Below are positions 1 to 10,444 of a stretch of 64,000 bases of DNA, piece after piece. The translations under genes were made by a program, and so were the position numbers. Within the stretch, counting starts at the first letter, position 1, and the number at the start of each line of letters is the position of its first letter. Source of the stretch: Argentina anserina. Taxonomy: Eukaryota > Streptophyta > Magnoliopsida > Rosales > Rosaceae. Location of the stretch: NCBI RefSeq assembly GCF_933775445.1, contig NC_065874.1, forward strand, positions 2,916,501 through 2,980,500, read 5' to 3'. The notes under the pieces are model-generated. The model worked only from the letters and a program-made list of their open reading frames with translations, did no database searches and had not been told where the DNA came from.

Positions 1-383
1 ATTTATTGGTTTAGTTGGTATGTATTTTAGTTTGTGAAAGCTGTATGGTGATTAGATTGAACATAAATTGTTGGTTGTGAAGTAGGTTGATAGGTTTGTT
101 AATTAAGAACATAAATGATGAAATAAATTGCAACGTTTGGATTTGGTATACTTGTGTGTCTTGCAAGTGGTACAAGTTACTTGTAGAGGAACAATATCTT
201 AAAGAGGAAAATAAGAAGTTCTAAACTTTTGAATGCAAATGTGTTTCTGCAAATTAAATACGTGTATTTTGAACATTACACACATCGTTACGAATCAGAA
301 TTATAGTAAACTCTAATCATAACCAGAAAACAAGATTTTCAGGTTCTCCTTTCCGATTTAAAATTTTTGAAACGACTTGTGAG
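1..383. other. AT-rich flank, no gene seen
   Basis: This stretch lies downstream of the first J-domain pseudogene on the minus strand. I see no open frame, RNA gene or terminal repeat in it. It may hold the 3' untranslated region of that gene. Confidence 0.4.
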
Positions 384-1514
384 CTAACGGCATACCCTTC
401 CTATTAAACCTGCGGTTCCCAAAGACACATTCCTAACAAGGCTACACAACGAATGTACTGAATACGCCGCTGCATACATGATGCGTTTAGCCATCGAAAT
501 TACCACCTGTGTCACATACAAAATGGAGAGAACAGTAAACATAATCAACATGGTAACAAGACTCGTTTCGTTGTACTCCTTCTCGAGCTGTAGAGTGTCG
601 TCGACCTCTAGAGCAGCATCAAACTCTGCCCGGGATATCGGATCCTTGAGTATCTCACAGTGTTCTAAATATCGGGATATATCGGCGATATATCGGTGAT
701 ATTTAGAAACCGATAGGATAAATGTCATATCGCCTTAATATATCGGTCAACTCAAAATATCGGGTTAACATGCGATATATCAGGATATATCAGTGGATTT
801 TTTTTCGTTTGACTTTATTTTTTGGTGACTTTTTTTCTTGTTACTTTTTTTCGGTGATTTTTTTTAAGGAGACGATGTCGTTTTGAGGAATTTCAACGCA
901 AATAAACAGAAGGTGATTTATGAAGATGATTTTATCTCAAAAGATGAGGATGAAGATAATGGAGAAGATGATTTTGACTTTGATTCTGATGATGAGAAAA
1001 TTTATAATGGATGAATGCATAATCAATATCTCAATCTATCTTTTGTGCACCTATTTTTGTTCAATTAGTACTTAGTAGTTAATATTATTTGGTATATTTT
1101 GAATATTTTGAAGTATATGTTTATAAATAAATTAAATTTAAATTAAAAATTAACAAAAACGATAAATCCGATATAATCCGATATATCTCGATATATCCCC
1201 GTTATATCCTTATTTTACAAAACCGATACGATGCCGATAACCGATATTTAGAACATTAGTATCTCATAAGATGACCTGAGCTGTTGAAACTCAGCGTTGG
1301 CGCAGGGATGGTCTGGTCTCTTGTCTGGATGCAACAGCAACGCCTTTGCTCTGTATGCCTTTAAAATCTCTCTCTGTGTGAGTTCAGAACCTTCCTCACT
1401 GGACGGTAAATCTAGAACCTTATAATGATCTACTTTAACCCCCGTCTCGGTACTTATATTGGAACAAAAGCGATCGAATTGAACACGGAAGAAATTTCTT
1501 GAATTATTTATCAA
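384..1514 (-). pseudogene. J-domain (DnaJ-like) protein gene split by a transposon
   Basis: The N-terminal piece (1514 down to about 1258) reads an almost complete J domain: DHYKVLDLPS, a helix II with KAYRAKALLL, the HPD motif at about residues 62-64, then FQQLRSSYEIL. The frame then enters a 600-bp insertion and ends. The downstream piece (about 657 down to 384) resumes with EILKDPISRAEFDAAL, exactly the expected end of a J domain, followed by a hydrophobic segment (SLVTMLIMFTVLSILYVTQV) and a short basic tail ending in CR. The codons for EIL occur on both sides because they lie in the 9-bp target-site duplication. J-domain proteins stimulate Hsp70 ATPase activity; this one may have been membrane anchored. 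A second broken copy lies at 7313-7674, with similar sequence after the J domain, so the two look like old tandem duplicates. The N-terminal fragment could still be transcribed, but the domain is truncated. Confidence 0.8.
658..1257. mobile_element. Non-autonomous MULE-type DNA transposon (family A, copy 1)
   Basis: The ends form a terminal inverted repeat: CAGTGTTCTAAATATCGG at the left and the complement of AATGTTCTAAATATCGG at the right. It is flanked by a perfect 9-bp direct repeat AGTATCTCA at 649-657 and 1258-1266, the target-site duplication length typical of Mutator-like elements. The sub-terminal regions are rich in repeats of the type GATATATCGG. No transposase frame is present, so it is non-autonomous. 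It sits inside the J-domain exon. A second, opposite-facing copy of the family is at 18982-19535. Confidence 0.8.
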
Positions 1515-1905
1515 TAGATCAGTTGAAATCTGAATTACAAACGTACGTAGTGTGGCTTTTATATCGAACGCTACTCAAATATTCCTTTTTAGATACAACT
1601 AAGCCTATTACAATAAGGAATGACGTAATTAGGAAATCAAAATCTTAGTACTTCATTAACCTTCTCCAACCTAGGAAATCTATACATTTGATTACCGCAG
1701 GTCGTTTTATTCAAGTTTATATATCTGTACTACTATAGACAAGCAAAACACATTAACCTCGTAGAGTCCTAGTACTGCATATACACCTCTAACATATCTT
1801 TATTCTCACATCCCAGTAACATGTAACATCTGCTAGCTGCACGCAATATTCTGAGTTACATCTGCTGTTAAATCATCTCCCATTCCTAAAACGAAAACAA
1901 GAATA
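1515..1905. other. Upstream region of the first J-domain pseudogene
   Basis: AT-rich sequence between the J-domain start and the LTR cluster. It presumably holds the old promoter (minus strand). I see no clear TATA box or repeat. Confidence 0.3.
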
Positions 1906-1910
1906 CAAAA

Positions 1911-4900
1911 TGTAATACCCCGATTTTTTTTGGGTTTGCGTTGTAAAAATTTTTTTAAGTCATTTAATTTGAGAATTGAATAAATCGCATTTTTCGTTTT
2001 CTCGTCGATGTCAAAACGAAACGGAACCGTCTTCGGAAATTTAAATTGGAAAAAACGTTACATTTTGTGACTTGAGAGTTGACTTCAATTTTTGTCGTTC
2101 ATTTCCAAAAACTTCATTCATAGAAGTTGTAGAGCCCGTCAATACGAACTCGTGGACACGTCACGCGTTATAATTGGACGTCGTATGTGAAAGTTATTAG
2201 TGACAGAAGTTAGTTTCCGATTTTGAAAATAGTATAAAATGAGTTTTTAGGGAATTAGGGTTTCCTAAAACAGAAACCTCTCCCTCTCTCCCTCTCTCTC
2301 TCTCTCTCCCCGCAGCTCCCTCTCCCCTCTCGACCCCGACTCTCTCTCTCTAAAAATCGCCTCCGCCGATCGCACCACTCCGGCCTCTGTGGCTCTCACC
2401 GTCGGTCCCTAAGGCATCGCACGGTTTCCAGCTACCACCCTCGGACACATCACACCGCCGCTCACCGCATCGAAGCTCGATCGACGACTGGAAGCTCCTG
2501 CGTTTCGCCGCCGTCCAAGCTCCGTCTCAGGCAACACAAGAACTCGGCGATAGTCCCTCTATACCGCTCCTCACCCCCCGGTGCCACCTGTAATCGGATT
2601 GGGACTCGAATCGCGCGACACTTCGTCCACCACGAAACCAAGCACAGTCGGCGATTCGAGCTCCTCCAGCGACTTCCCGACGGTCCTAGGGCCCGATTTA
2701 GGTACGAAAATGTCTCCATTTGTGCGATCTACATGTTTGTGGTTGAATTTGTTGATTTATTATGGTTTCAGAGGAGGAGGCGGAAGCGCGCATGTCGCCG
2801 TCTGTGGCGGCGCGTGGGTGGTTGTGGAGGTGCAGGGAGACGACATTAGGCCGTGGAAGGGAGGAGGAGAAGGAAGGAAAGAGTTTTGGGCGGCGGTGAG
2901 CAAGCCACGCGCGTTGGTTTAGGCGGCGTGTGAGCTCTACGCGCTGCTACTTTGGGTGGAGCGTGAACAGTGATTCCGAACATTAAATTTTATAAAACGT
3001 AATTTATGTTCAGTAATTGTAAAAGTAATTTTCTGAAATAATAAATCGGTGATTAGTATTTACTGAAACAGTACATTGGTGTATAATTGTCACGACCCCA
3101 AAATTTCGAGTATGAAACTCAAATTTCGAAGTCATAAAAACTCTAAAACAATCTCAATAAATCGAAATTATTTTAATGTCACTAGCGGATCATTAGTGAG
3201 TTCAAAGTAAAACTCAGTCAAATCGATTATTACAAACCAAATTTATAATTCAACATTATATCAAATGGAAATGTAAAAATCCTCACAAATCCTCACCACA
3301 CAATAGAATAAAATAACTTCAAGTCCTCAGAGTTATCCGTCGATTTTCGCTAATCCACACCTGCGGAATTATCCCCTACACCATCGAATAGGTGCACCGG
3401 GATTGTAAGCACAAACCCGGTAAGCTTTACAGCTCGTATGAGTAAAAACAACAATACAACTCGCATAAAAATATATACGAAAATCCACAAATCATCAATC
3501 ATAAATGCACTCATGAGTCATTAGACGGCCCATCTGGTTGTCTAAAAATATGAAAATATATATACTCATGAGAGATTAGGCAACCTCTCTGTTTACCCAA
3601 ATGCATTTATAATACGAGTACTCATGAGACCCAGGTACACCTCTGTTACCCCTCATGTTAGTACACCGCCGGCATTGGGCAAGCATATGCTACCCAATAT
3701 CCAAAATATGGGCACTCATAAGCCGATAACCCAACTGTTACCTCTTATGCAGTACCCCGGCAGATAGACTAGAGCTCTAACTGTATCGTAACTTTCGCCC
3801 GGCCAAGGCTAGGTTCTGACATGCCAACACGTCCGAAGACTGGTCTGAAGACAGAAAACACGTCCGAAGACATAAAACACACCCGAAGACATAAACACGT
3901 CCGAAGGCAAAAACGTTTTAACAAAACTCAATGTTAAAACCACTCACAATAATCATCACATTTTATTGTACAAATTGAATAAACATGTTCAATATATAAA
4001 TCTCAACACCAAAATGAACTTATTCACAACGGAATTTACGACAGTATATAATATAGCAAACCATATATATGTACTTATTTATCATTTATACACATACACA
4101 ATCCACTATATCAAATACATATCATAGTTCATTCTTTAAACTTTAGCATATTCCTGAGCGCAAGGGTAGATTCGTCATTAGGAGATTTTACTCACCTTAT
4201 AATCCTGAGCGAAATTTCCACGATTCCACATGTGAATCCTTTACTTGAAGTATCGATCACCTTGAAAAGATAAGAAGTGAATTTAGAATCGTTACGTACA
4301 ACCTTAAATGCCGAAACAGTAATAATATTTTACTCTTCAGCAATTTCTGGTTTTTATGAAATTATTGTTCACATATTTACTATTCACGTATTACTATACA
4401 AATACATATTAATTACGTATTCATTTACGAGTACATACTATTTACGTATTTCTATACGTATGCATACTATTCAATCGTAAATACTATTTCAATAAATAAT
4501 AATTACGATTTACCCTTTCGAATTTATTTTTACATTTACTGTATGTAATTTTACATTTACAATTATCGTACGTAAAATAAATTCACATTTACCATACATA
4601 AATCACTTTTACATTTACCGTACGTAAAAATAAATTTTTACAAAATTACTGTTTTGAATTCACGATTCACGCGCCCCCGCGGAAGGTGGGGTACACGCGC
4701 CACCTCCGGCGACCGCGCGTGGCGCTCGAGCGCCACTCACTGTGGCAGCGTGTGGGGCCCACGCGCCGACTTAAAAACCGGCGCGTAGCACGCCACCGCC
4801 GCCCCAAAACCTCTCATCTCCTTCCTTCCTTTCCTTCCACGGCTTCCTTCCGCCTCTACGCCCTTCCACTCGCGCTCACGCGCCGCCACAGACAGCGACA

Positions 4901-7043
4901 CGCGCCGCTCTACTACCTTCGTCCACAACCATCAAATCATCATAACTCCAACATGAAAAATCACGAGCAAGGGAAGGAGATCACAACCATACCTTCGTAG
5001 TAACCCAGATTGCCGGGGTCTGACCAAAAAATCACCGGAAAGTTTCATAAAGTTTAAGTTCTCCTCCAACGTACAAGCTTCCGATTTGAGCCCCGAGTTC
5101 ATGTTATACGCCGCCCATACGTCGATTAGAGAGGATCCATGGTCCCATAACTCGGCGGTGATGCTTGGATCGACAGCGAGCTCGTTGCAGAAAACTTCGT
5201 TCTTCGATGCGGCTCCCCGGCGACGTGATGGGGCGCGTCTTGCTCGGAGGAGGGTGGAGTTGGACTGGCGAGGGCGTAGGTGCCGGCGGTGAGGACCACG
5301 TCGCTCGGAGGTGTGAGATCGGCGACGAATTTTCATAGAGAGGAGGAGAGGGTCGGGTCGAGGGGAGAGAAGAGAGAGAAAAGGAGGGAGGCGGTGTGAA
5401 AGGAGGGTTTCCATTTTCGGAAACCCTACTTCTAAAAAAAATTCCTTTTATACTCACTTCCAAAATCAGAAACTAACTTCCGTCGTTAATAACTTTCATG
5501 TACAACGTCTGATTTGAATGCGTGACGTGTCCACGAACTCGTATTGAAGAGCTCTACAACTTTTGTGAATGAAGTTTTCACAACTGAGCGACGGAGTAAA
5601 AGTCGATTCTCGCGTCGCGAAAACGTAACGTTTTTCTAATTCACATTTCCGATATCGGTTCCGTTTTCGATTTCCGACGTCGCAAAGCGAAACAAACACG
5701 TTTAATGAATTTTACAAACTTAATAAATTTTAAATCAATCTAATAATTGTTTCCGAAAAATCGGGTTATTACAATAGTAATACGTAAACAGTACGTACAT
5801 GAACAGTAATTACGTAAAAACCGTAAATTGCTGAACAGTAAACAGTAGTACTTATTTGGCATTTGATATTTTACGTAACGTTTCTAACCATTTTTTATAC
5901 AACTAGGTAATCGACAAAACAAGTGAAGGATTTGCTTTTGGTATTGTGGAAATTACGCTCAGGAAAATAAGGTGAGTAAACCTCACTATGACGAGTCTAC
6001 CATTGGCTGTGATTCATAATTATGCTTTATTTTAAAAGACCGAACTATGATATGTATATGATATAGTGAGTTGTGTATGTGTATAATGGTAAAAAATGAT
6101 ACATATATATGGGTTGCTATATTATATATTGTCATATTCATATTTCTAAATGACTTTATTTATAGCACTAATATTTATGTTATTTGAGCATGAGTAGCTT
6201 GATTTTTCTACAATAACATGTGAGGATTGTATTGTACGTGGTTTTAACTTGTGTCATGTTAAAACGTTTTTCTGTTTTCGGACCTGTCTTCGGACGTGTT
6301 GGCATATCGGAACCTAGCCTTGACCAGGTGACAGTTACGATTCAGTTAGAGCTATAGTTTGTCTGCCGGTGTAATGCATGAGAGGTAACATATGTGTTAC
6401 CTGCTTATGAGTACCCATGTTTTTGGGATATTGGGTAACAGATGGGTTGCTCAATGTCCGACGGCGTACTACATGAGGGGTAACCGATGAGTACCTAGGT
6501 CTCATGAGTACCCGTATTATAAATGTATTCGGGTAAACAGATGGGTTGCCCAATTTCTCATGAGCACTTATATTTTCAGATATTATTGGACATCCAGATG
6601 GGTCGTCTTGTGACTCATGAGTGCATTTATAATTGAATATTTTCAGTATTTTTCTCTTGTATTACTATGCGTGTTATACTGTTATTTACTCATACGAGCT
6701 GCAAAACTTATCGGGTTTGTGTTTACAATCTCGGTGCACCTATTCAATGGTGTAGGGGGATAGTTTTGTAGGTGTGGATTAGCAAAATTGGAGGGCTACT
6801 CTAAAGATTTCGAAGTTTCTTTAATTCTATTGTGTGGTGAGGATTGAGAGGATTTTACATTTCCATTTGATATAATGCTTGAATTATAAATTGGTTTTGT
6901 AATAATCAAATCGACTGAGATATACTATGAACTCAGTTACGATACGCTGTGATTATAAGATGATTTTGATTTATTGTGATTGTTTTAGAGTTTTTATGGC
7001 TTCGATTTTTTAGTTTAACACTTGAAATTTCATGACCGTGACA
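1911..7043 (+). mobile_element. Solo LTR (LTR family L, copy 1), interrupted by copy 2
   Basis: Begins TGTAATACCCCGATTTTT and ends CCGTGACA, with TG and CA termini, flanked by the 5-bp direct repeat CAAAA at 1906-1910 and 7044-7048. Removing the nested element leaves about 2.44 kb. There is no internal retroviral coding region, primer-binding site or second LTR, so it is a solo LTR. It has a GC-rich and CT-rich core near 2280-2950 and a distal block of motifs (catgaggggtaac, gtaaacagatgggttgccc) shared with copies 2 and 3. Short open frames inside the LTR look like chance frames in GC-rich DNA. Confidence 0.8.
3088..5773 (-). mobile_element. Solo LTR (family L, copy 2), nested in copy 1 in reverse orientation
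   Basis: On the minus strand it starts TGTAATAACCCGATTTTTCGG and ends GGGGTCGTGACA, the same termini as copies 1 and 3. The flanks are ATAAT (3083-3087) and ATAGT (5774-5778), a 5-bp target duplication with one mismatch. Length is about 2.69 kb. It carries the same distal motifs (cggtgcacctattcgatggtgta and the chessboard of catgag repeats) in reverse order. No internal coding domain is present. Confidence 0.75.
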
Positions 7044-7048
7044 CAAAA

Positions 7049-7312
7049 GATCGACAATTATGAAAATCTCTAACTAGTTTTGAGATTGGAAACTTATATG
7101 TGAGCAGTGTTTTGTCAATCCAAACTTAAAATATATATGTTCCAGAAAAGTTAACTGAAGTCTAAAAATTGAAGGAGATGACTATATATATAACGCTCTC
7201 ACCTCATTATTATTTTCGGATTCTTTGTTTCTGATTAGCTTGGTCATAGAATCGCATGTCCAGCCTATTGAATCAGCAGTTCCCGTACATATATTCTTAA
7301 CAAGGCCATGTA
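7049..7312. other. Short intergenic stretch, no gene seen
   Basis: Sequence between the LTR and the second J-domain pseudogene. The part near 7270-7310 resembles 395-450, which follows the first J-domain copy, supporting their origin as duplicates. Confidence 0.35.
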
Positions 7313-7674
7313 TTATTTACCACACACATTGCACCAGCAGCAGCCAAACCCCCCACCACAAAAACATGTAATACCAGTAGCCAAGACGAACACGTCTCCT
7401 AATGTTATCCCATCCCAAAATAATTGAGAATGAAAATTTTCCCGGGATTTCGGGTTCTTGAGCACCTCATAGGAATCCTTGAGCTGTTGAAACTCGGCGG
7501 CGGCGAGGGGATAGTCTGGCCTCTTGTCTGGATGCAAGAGCAGAGCCTTTTCTTTGTATTTCCTTGTGATCTCTTTTTTTTTTTGGTCAATCTTGTGATC
7601 TCTTGCTCTGTAAGATTTTTGCCTTCATCGCCCGACGGTAAATCAAGAACCTTATAATGATCAATCAGCACCAT
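7313..7674 (-). pseudogene. Second J-domain protein gene, frameshifted by a tiny insertion
   Basis: From the ATG at 7674 the frame reads DHYKVLDLPSGDEGKNLTEQEI, a J-domain start. It then shifts. A second frame reads the HPD motif (LHPDKRPDYP), then FQQLKDSYEVLKNPKSRENF, and a short Cys/Gly-rich hydrophobic tail ending near 7313. The shift coincides with an inserted T-run plus GGTCAAT and a 13-bp target duplication (7563-7575 and 7592-7604), a net gain of 29 bp. Without it the two frames would join at the usual helix II to HPD boundary. It is homologous to the pseudogene at 384-1514, but its C-terminal part is shorter and unlike the membrane segment there. Confidence 0.75.
7563..7604 (-). mobile_element. 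Micro-retroposon: LINE or SINE tail remnant with 13-bp target duplication
   Basis: CTTGTGATCTCTT appears at 7563-7575 and again at 7592-7604. Between them lies only a T-run followed by GGTCAAT. On the minus strand this is ATTGACC followed by a poly-A run, as expected of a retroposed copy cut short almost at its 3' end. Confidence 0.65.
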
Positions 7675-7712
7675 ATCGATTTTTTTCTAGGGTTTAGGGT
7701 TATGAAAGAAAG

Positions 7713-7761
7713 AACAAGAAGAATTCTTTTTTTTTTTTGGTCGAAAAACAAGAAGAATTCT
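7713..7761 (-). mobile_element. Second micro-retroposon tail with 15-bp target duplication
   Basis: AACAAGAAGAATTCT occurs at 7713-7727 and 7747-7761. The intervening bases are a T-run plus GGTCGAAA, on the minus strand TTTCGACC followed by poly-A. This matches the insertion at 7576-7591 in structure and in the GACC-poly-A 3' end. Confidence 0.65.
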
Positions 7762-8117
7762 GCAGAGTTCAAATAAATTAAATAGATCAGGTCACCTGAA
7801 CTTCCAACTTTCTATTTTATAAATAAACTACATAAAGAGGACCTACCAACCTAAAGGGTTTAATAGCAGCAAAGACCACAGGCCCAGTTAGATTTGTTTC
7901 GAAGCCTTTTGGGCTAAGATCCAACAGTATATTAGAGTTGACATTCTTTGTACGACTCGTGTTGCATCACATTGATCACAACACTTAAACTTGCTTCTAA
8001 AGCAACATGATAGCTATAATCCATGTTGATTGATTCGATTCCTCTGCAAGAACGCATACATCTATTGATTCTATTCAAAACGTACAATTACATTACATAT
8101 AATTGTCCATCATGAGG
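7762..8117. other. Intergenic, no feature seen
   Basis: Ordinary AT-rich sequence upstream of the second J-domain pseudogene. No frame or repeat with support. Confidence 0.3.
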
Positions 8118-8119
8118 AG

Positions 8120-9180
8120 TTCTGATCATAGCAAGTACGAGATACTTAGGGGGAGCACCTCAGTTCCAATTACTTAATACAAAGGATAATGGCTATCTAG
8201 ATGTTTAAGTGAGAGTGCAGTGGTAGATCTAGCGTCTGAAAATTAGGTGAGCAGAAAATTTTTGAAATAAAAAAGGTAAAACTCTTAATGAGTCAAAATG
8301 TAATTTTCTTTTGCATAGTATTAATCAAGATTTCAAAAAAGATATAAGAACTGCAAACTAAAATAAGTAATTTGTCATAAAATTAAATTATATGTACAAT
8401 GACGATCTCTAATAAACTCGAAATGTCAATGACGATCTGAGTGAGTGAAACAATAAGAAAAAGATTAATGAGTAAAAGGAGTTTAATCATGTCTTGGGCT
8501 TGAGTGTTTTTTTTTTTACAACAAAATTCTCCATAATAATAAAAGAATGGGCTGATCAATCCAGATATTAAAATCATGTCACCAACATTTACATGACAAA
8601 ACAAGAAGGATTATCTCAAAAGACACTAGACTAGGGTCTACGATGACCATAATGCATGAATATAATATAAAAAAAACATAGATTGGATAATAAAAACTCA
8701 CATTGGTAGGGATGGGTCGGGATTTGAGCCGTATCATTTTTTTTCCTAGCAGAAAAAATATACATAGTCTGCCAATTTTTATTCTTGCCCAGCGGTTATT
8801 GGGTGCGCTCTCTCTCTCTCTCTCTCTCTCTACGATCCGCCCCTGAGAGGGTGACTCAAAGCTGGTTATAGATGCAGTTAATGGGAAGATCAAACCACCT
8901 TCGAGAGTACAACAAATTGTCGAGGATATCAAGAGGACAAGTGAAAGCTTCAAGACAATCTCTTTCAAGCATATTTACCGAGAAACAAACTTTGATACGG
9001 ATGCAATGGCAAATATAAGACATTCGATCACAGGATGTCGGACATGGACAAGTAGTTATCCAAGAAGAGTAGTGCAATTTGTAAACTTTGATAGATTTGG
9101 TTTAGGATGCCCGAGGGGCACCAGCATGTAATGGGCTAGTTTTTGTTTTTTCTTTCGTAACAAAAAAAAAACAATGAACC
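8120..9180 (+). mobile_element. 3' end of a LINE (RNase H-like domain), split by a hAT-type element
   Basis: From about 8859 to the TAA at 9129-9131 one frame of 90 residues reads LVIDAVNGKIKPPSRVQQIV, then SFKHIYRETNF, then DAMANI, and ends LGCPRGTSM. This is the pattern of the RNase H-like C-terminal domain of plant L1-type LINE polyproteins, including the ETN...D/A-AN block near the end. The motif ESDSKLVIDAV is completed by joining 8217 to 8854, across the hAT-type element. The 3' flank ends in an A-run near 9163. The upstream part of the LINE is missing or unrecognisable, so this is a dead 5'-truncated copy. Confidence 0.7.
8218..8845. mobile_element. Non-autonomous hAT-type element inside the LINE
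   Basis: The left end CAGTGGTAGATCTAG and the complement of the right end, CAGGGGCGGATCGTAG, form a short terminal inverted repeat of hAT type. The flanks TGAGAGTG (8210-8217) and AGAGGGTG (8846-8853) are an 8-bp duplication with two mismatches. Removing the element and one flank restores the LINE reading frame (LSESDSKLVIDAV), which confirms the boundaries. It contains a CT microsatellite at about 8808-8831 and no transposase frame. Confidence 0.65.
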
Positions 9181-9522
9181 TAGTTATACATTGGCTCATA
9201 TGGTATGATGTTTGTATTGCTATTGTGATTAATGTTTCATGGCATTGATGTTGATTTTTCATAGGTGAATACTTGAATTCATGTATAACTTTTATGTAGA
9301 ATCTTGATTTTAACAATCATGCACCAAAAACGTGTAACTTCATGTTGATTTGATGTTGCAAACAACATGGCAATATATAAGCCTATAAGGTGACACATTT
9401 GCTAACTCTTCCTCTATGACTCTAAGCACGAAAACACTGCTAGATCTACCTATAAGGGCAGCTAAGAATGCTATACGCGTTTGTGTAGAAGTTCAATTAT
9501 CTCGATCTGGTCATTTGGTTTG
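9181..9522. other. Intergenic sequence downstream of the ERF gene
   Basis: Likely includes the 3' untranslated region of the ERF gene on the minus strand. I see no other feature. Confidence 0.35.
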
Positions 9523-10329
9523 TCAAAACGAAGAGAGCAAACTGTCCAAGTAATCACTTCCCAGGTCTTGGAACTCAAACACATCAAACTCATCTCCGAA
9601 CACCTTTCCCATGCTTGCGTTTCTTTTAGATGCAGGTTCTTCAGTCATTATCTCAACATTTTCTTCCCACTCTCTAGCTCCTCTCTTACGAGGATTCAAA
9701 CCATTCTGGGAACAAGTTGTAGATGAACAGATATTGTTGACGGTACGATTCTCAAGTTCCATAGCCTTTGCAACTGTTTCGAAAGGGAAGTTAAGATGTG
9801 CCTTTGTACCTCTGATTCGCAAAGCAGCTTTGTCATATGCCAGAGCTGCCTCCTCAGCAGTCTCGAAGGTCCCAAGCCAAACTCTAGCTCCTTTTCTTGA
9901 CGAGTCTCGAATTTCTGCTGCATACTTTCCCCATGGTCGTCTCCTAACACCACGGTAATGCTTTGCTGCCAGTTTTTCTACTCTCTCAATCTTCACTTCC
10001 ACGGCCGGTTCGGCAGCCCCATTTCCTTGTAATTTGTCAGTGCAAGACTTCTCAATATCACAAGAAGGAATAACGCAAGTGTCGAGAAACTCTTCCCAGG
10101 CCTCAGCTCCCATTGACATCCACCTACCGAGACTTGGTAGCCTCTGAAGAATTTCCATTGAGCCTTCTCTCCCATCAAGACTAGGAAGGTCATCCCATGG
10201 TTTTGATATTTCTATTGTGTTGCTTTTTTCTTCATTTCCTCCATCAACACCAATAAAGCTCGCCCACACGTTCTCGAGAATAGCTTCTGGTGCAGCTCCA
10301 GCATCACGTTCAACACTATGTACAGCCAT
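9523..10329 (-). CDS. AP2/ERF transcription factor, ERF subfamily (group IX-like)
   Basis: This is a single-exon gene of 268 residues. The AP2/ERF DNA-binding domain spans about residues 124-182: [19 protein letters not shown], then the ARVWLGTF strand, the [11 protein letters not shown] helix and the end LNFPF. The Ala and Asp in the AAEIRD block are those of ERF rather than DREB proteins. ERF proteins bind GCC-box DNA in the nucleus and act in ethylene, jasmonate and pathogen responses. The acidic C-terminal tail ([17 protein letters not shown]) resembles the EDLL-type activation motif of group IX. A TATA-like tract at about 10417-10430 is in the right place for a minus-strand promoter. From memory, ERF091 (At4g18450) neighbours DTD and SNI1 in Arabidopsis, and both of those genes occur about 20 kb away here, so an ERF091-like identity is likely. 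No disabling change is visible. Confidence 0.93.
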   Translation of the reverse strand: MAVHSVERDAGAAPEAILENVWASFIGVDGGNEEKSNTIEISKPWDDLPSLDGREGSMEILQRLPSLGRWMSMGAEAWEEFLDTCVIPSCDIEKSCTDKLQGNGAAEPAVEVKIERVEKLAAKHYRGVRRRPWGKYAAEIRDSSRKGARVWLGTFETAEEAALAYDKAALRIRGTKAHLNFPFETVAKAMELENRTVNNICSSTTCSQNGLNPRKRGAREWEENVEIMTEEPASKRNASMGKVFGDEFDVFEFQDLGSDYLDSLLSSF

Positions 10330-10416
10330 ATTTCAATTACAAAACCAAGTCTATCTCACATTCACAAAAACCAGATATATGAGAGGAAAAGGAGATTGTG
10401 ATGTGAGACTTGAGAA

Positions 10417-10430
10417 ATATATATATAAAG
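10417..10430 (-). promoter_or_regulatory. TATA-like box of the ERF gene
   Basis: On the minus strand the tract reads CTTTATATATATAT, about 90-100 bp upstream of the ATG at 10329, a normal distance for a plant TATA box with a short leader. Confidence 0.5.
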
Positions 10431-10444
10431 CACCAAAGAAGTAA

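Noticed and set aside
600..650. A cluster of common restriction sites (SalI, XbaI, SmaI, EcoRV, BamHI sites within 50 bp) that looks like a vector polylinker.
   Set aside because: The same bases encode the J-domain end (KDPISRAEFDAALEVDD) in frame with the rest of the pseudogene, so it is genomic coincidence, not vector.
2462..5463. Several open frames of 60-160 residues in the GC-rich LTR cores.
   Set aside because: They overlap on both strands, have low-complexity Arg/Ser/Pro composition, no domain, and lie inside solo LTRs with defined termini.
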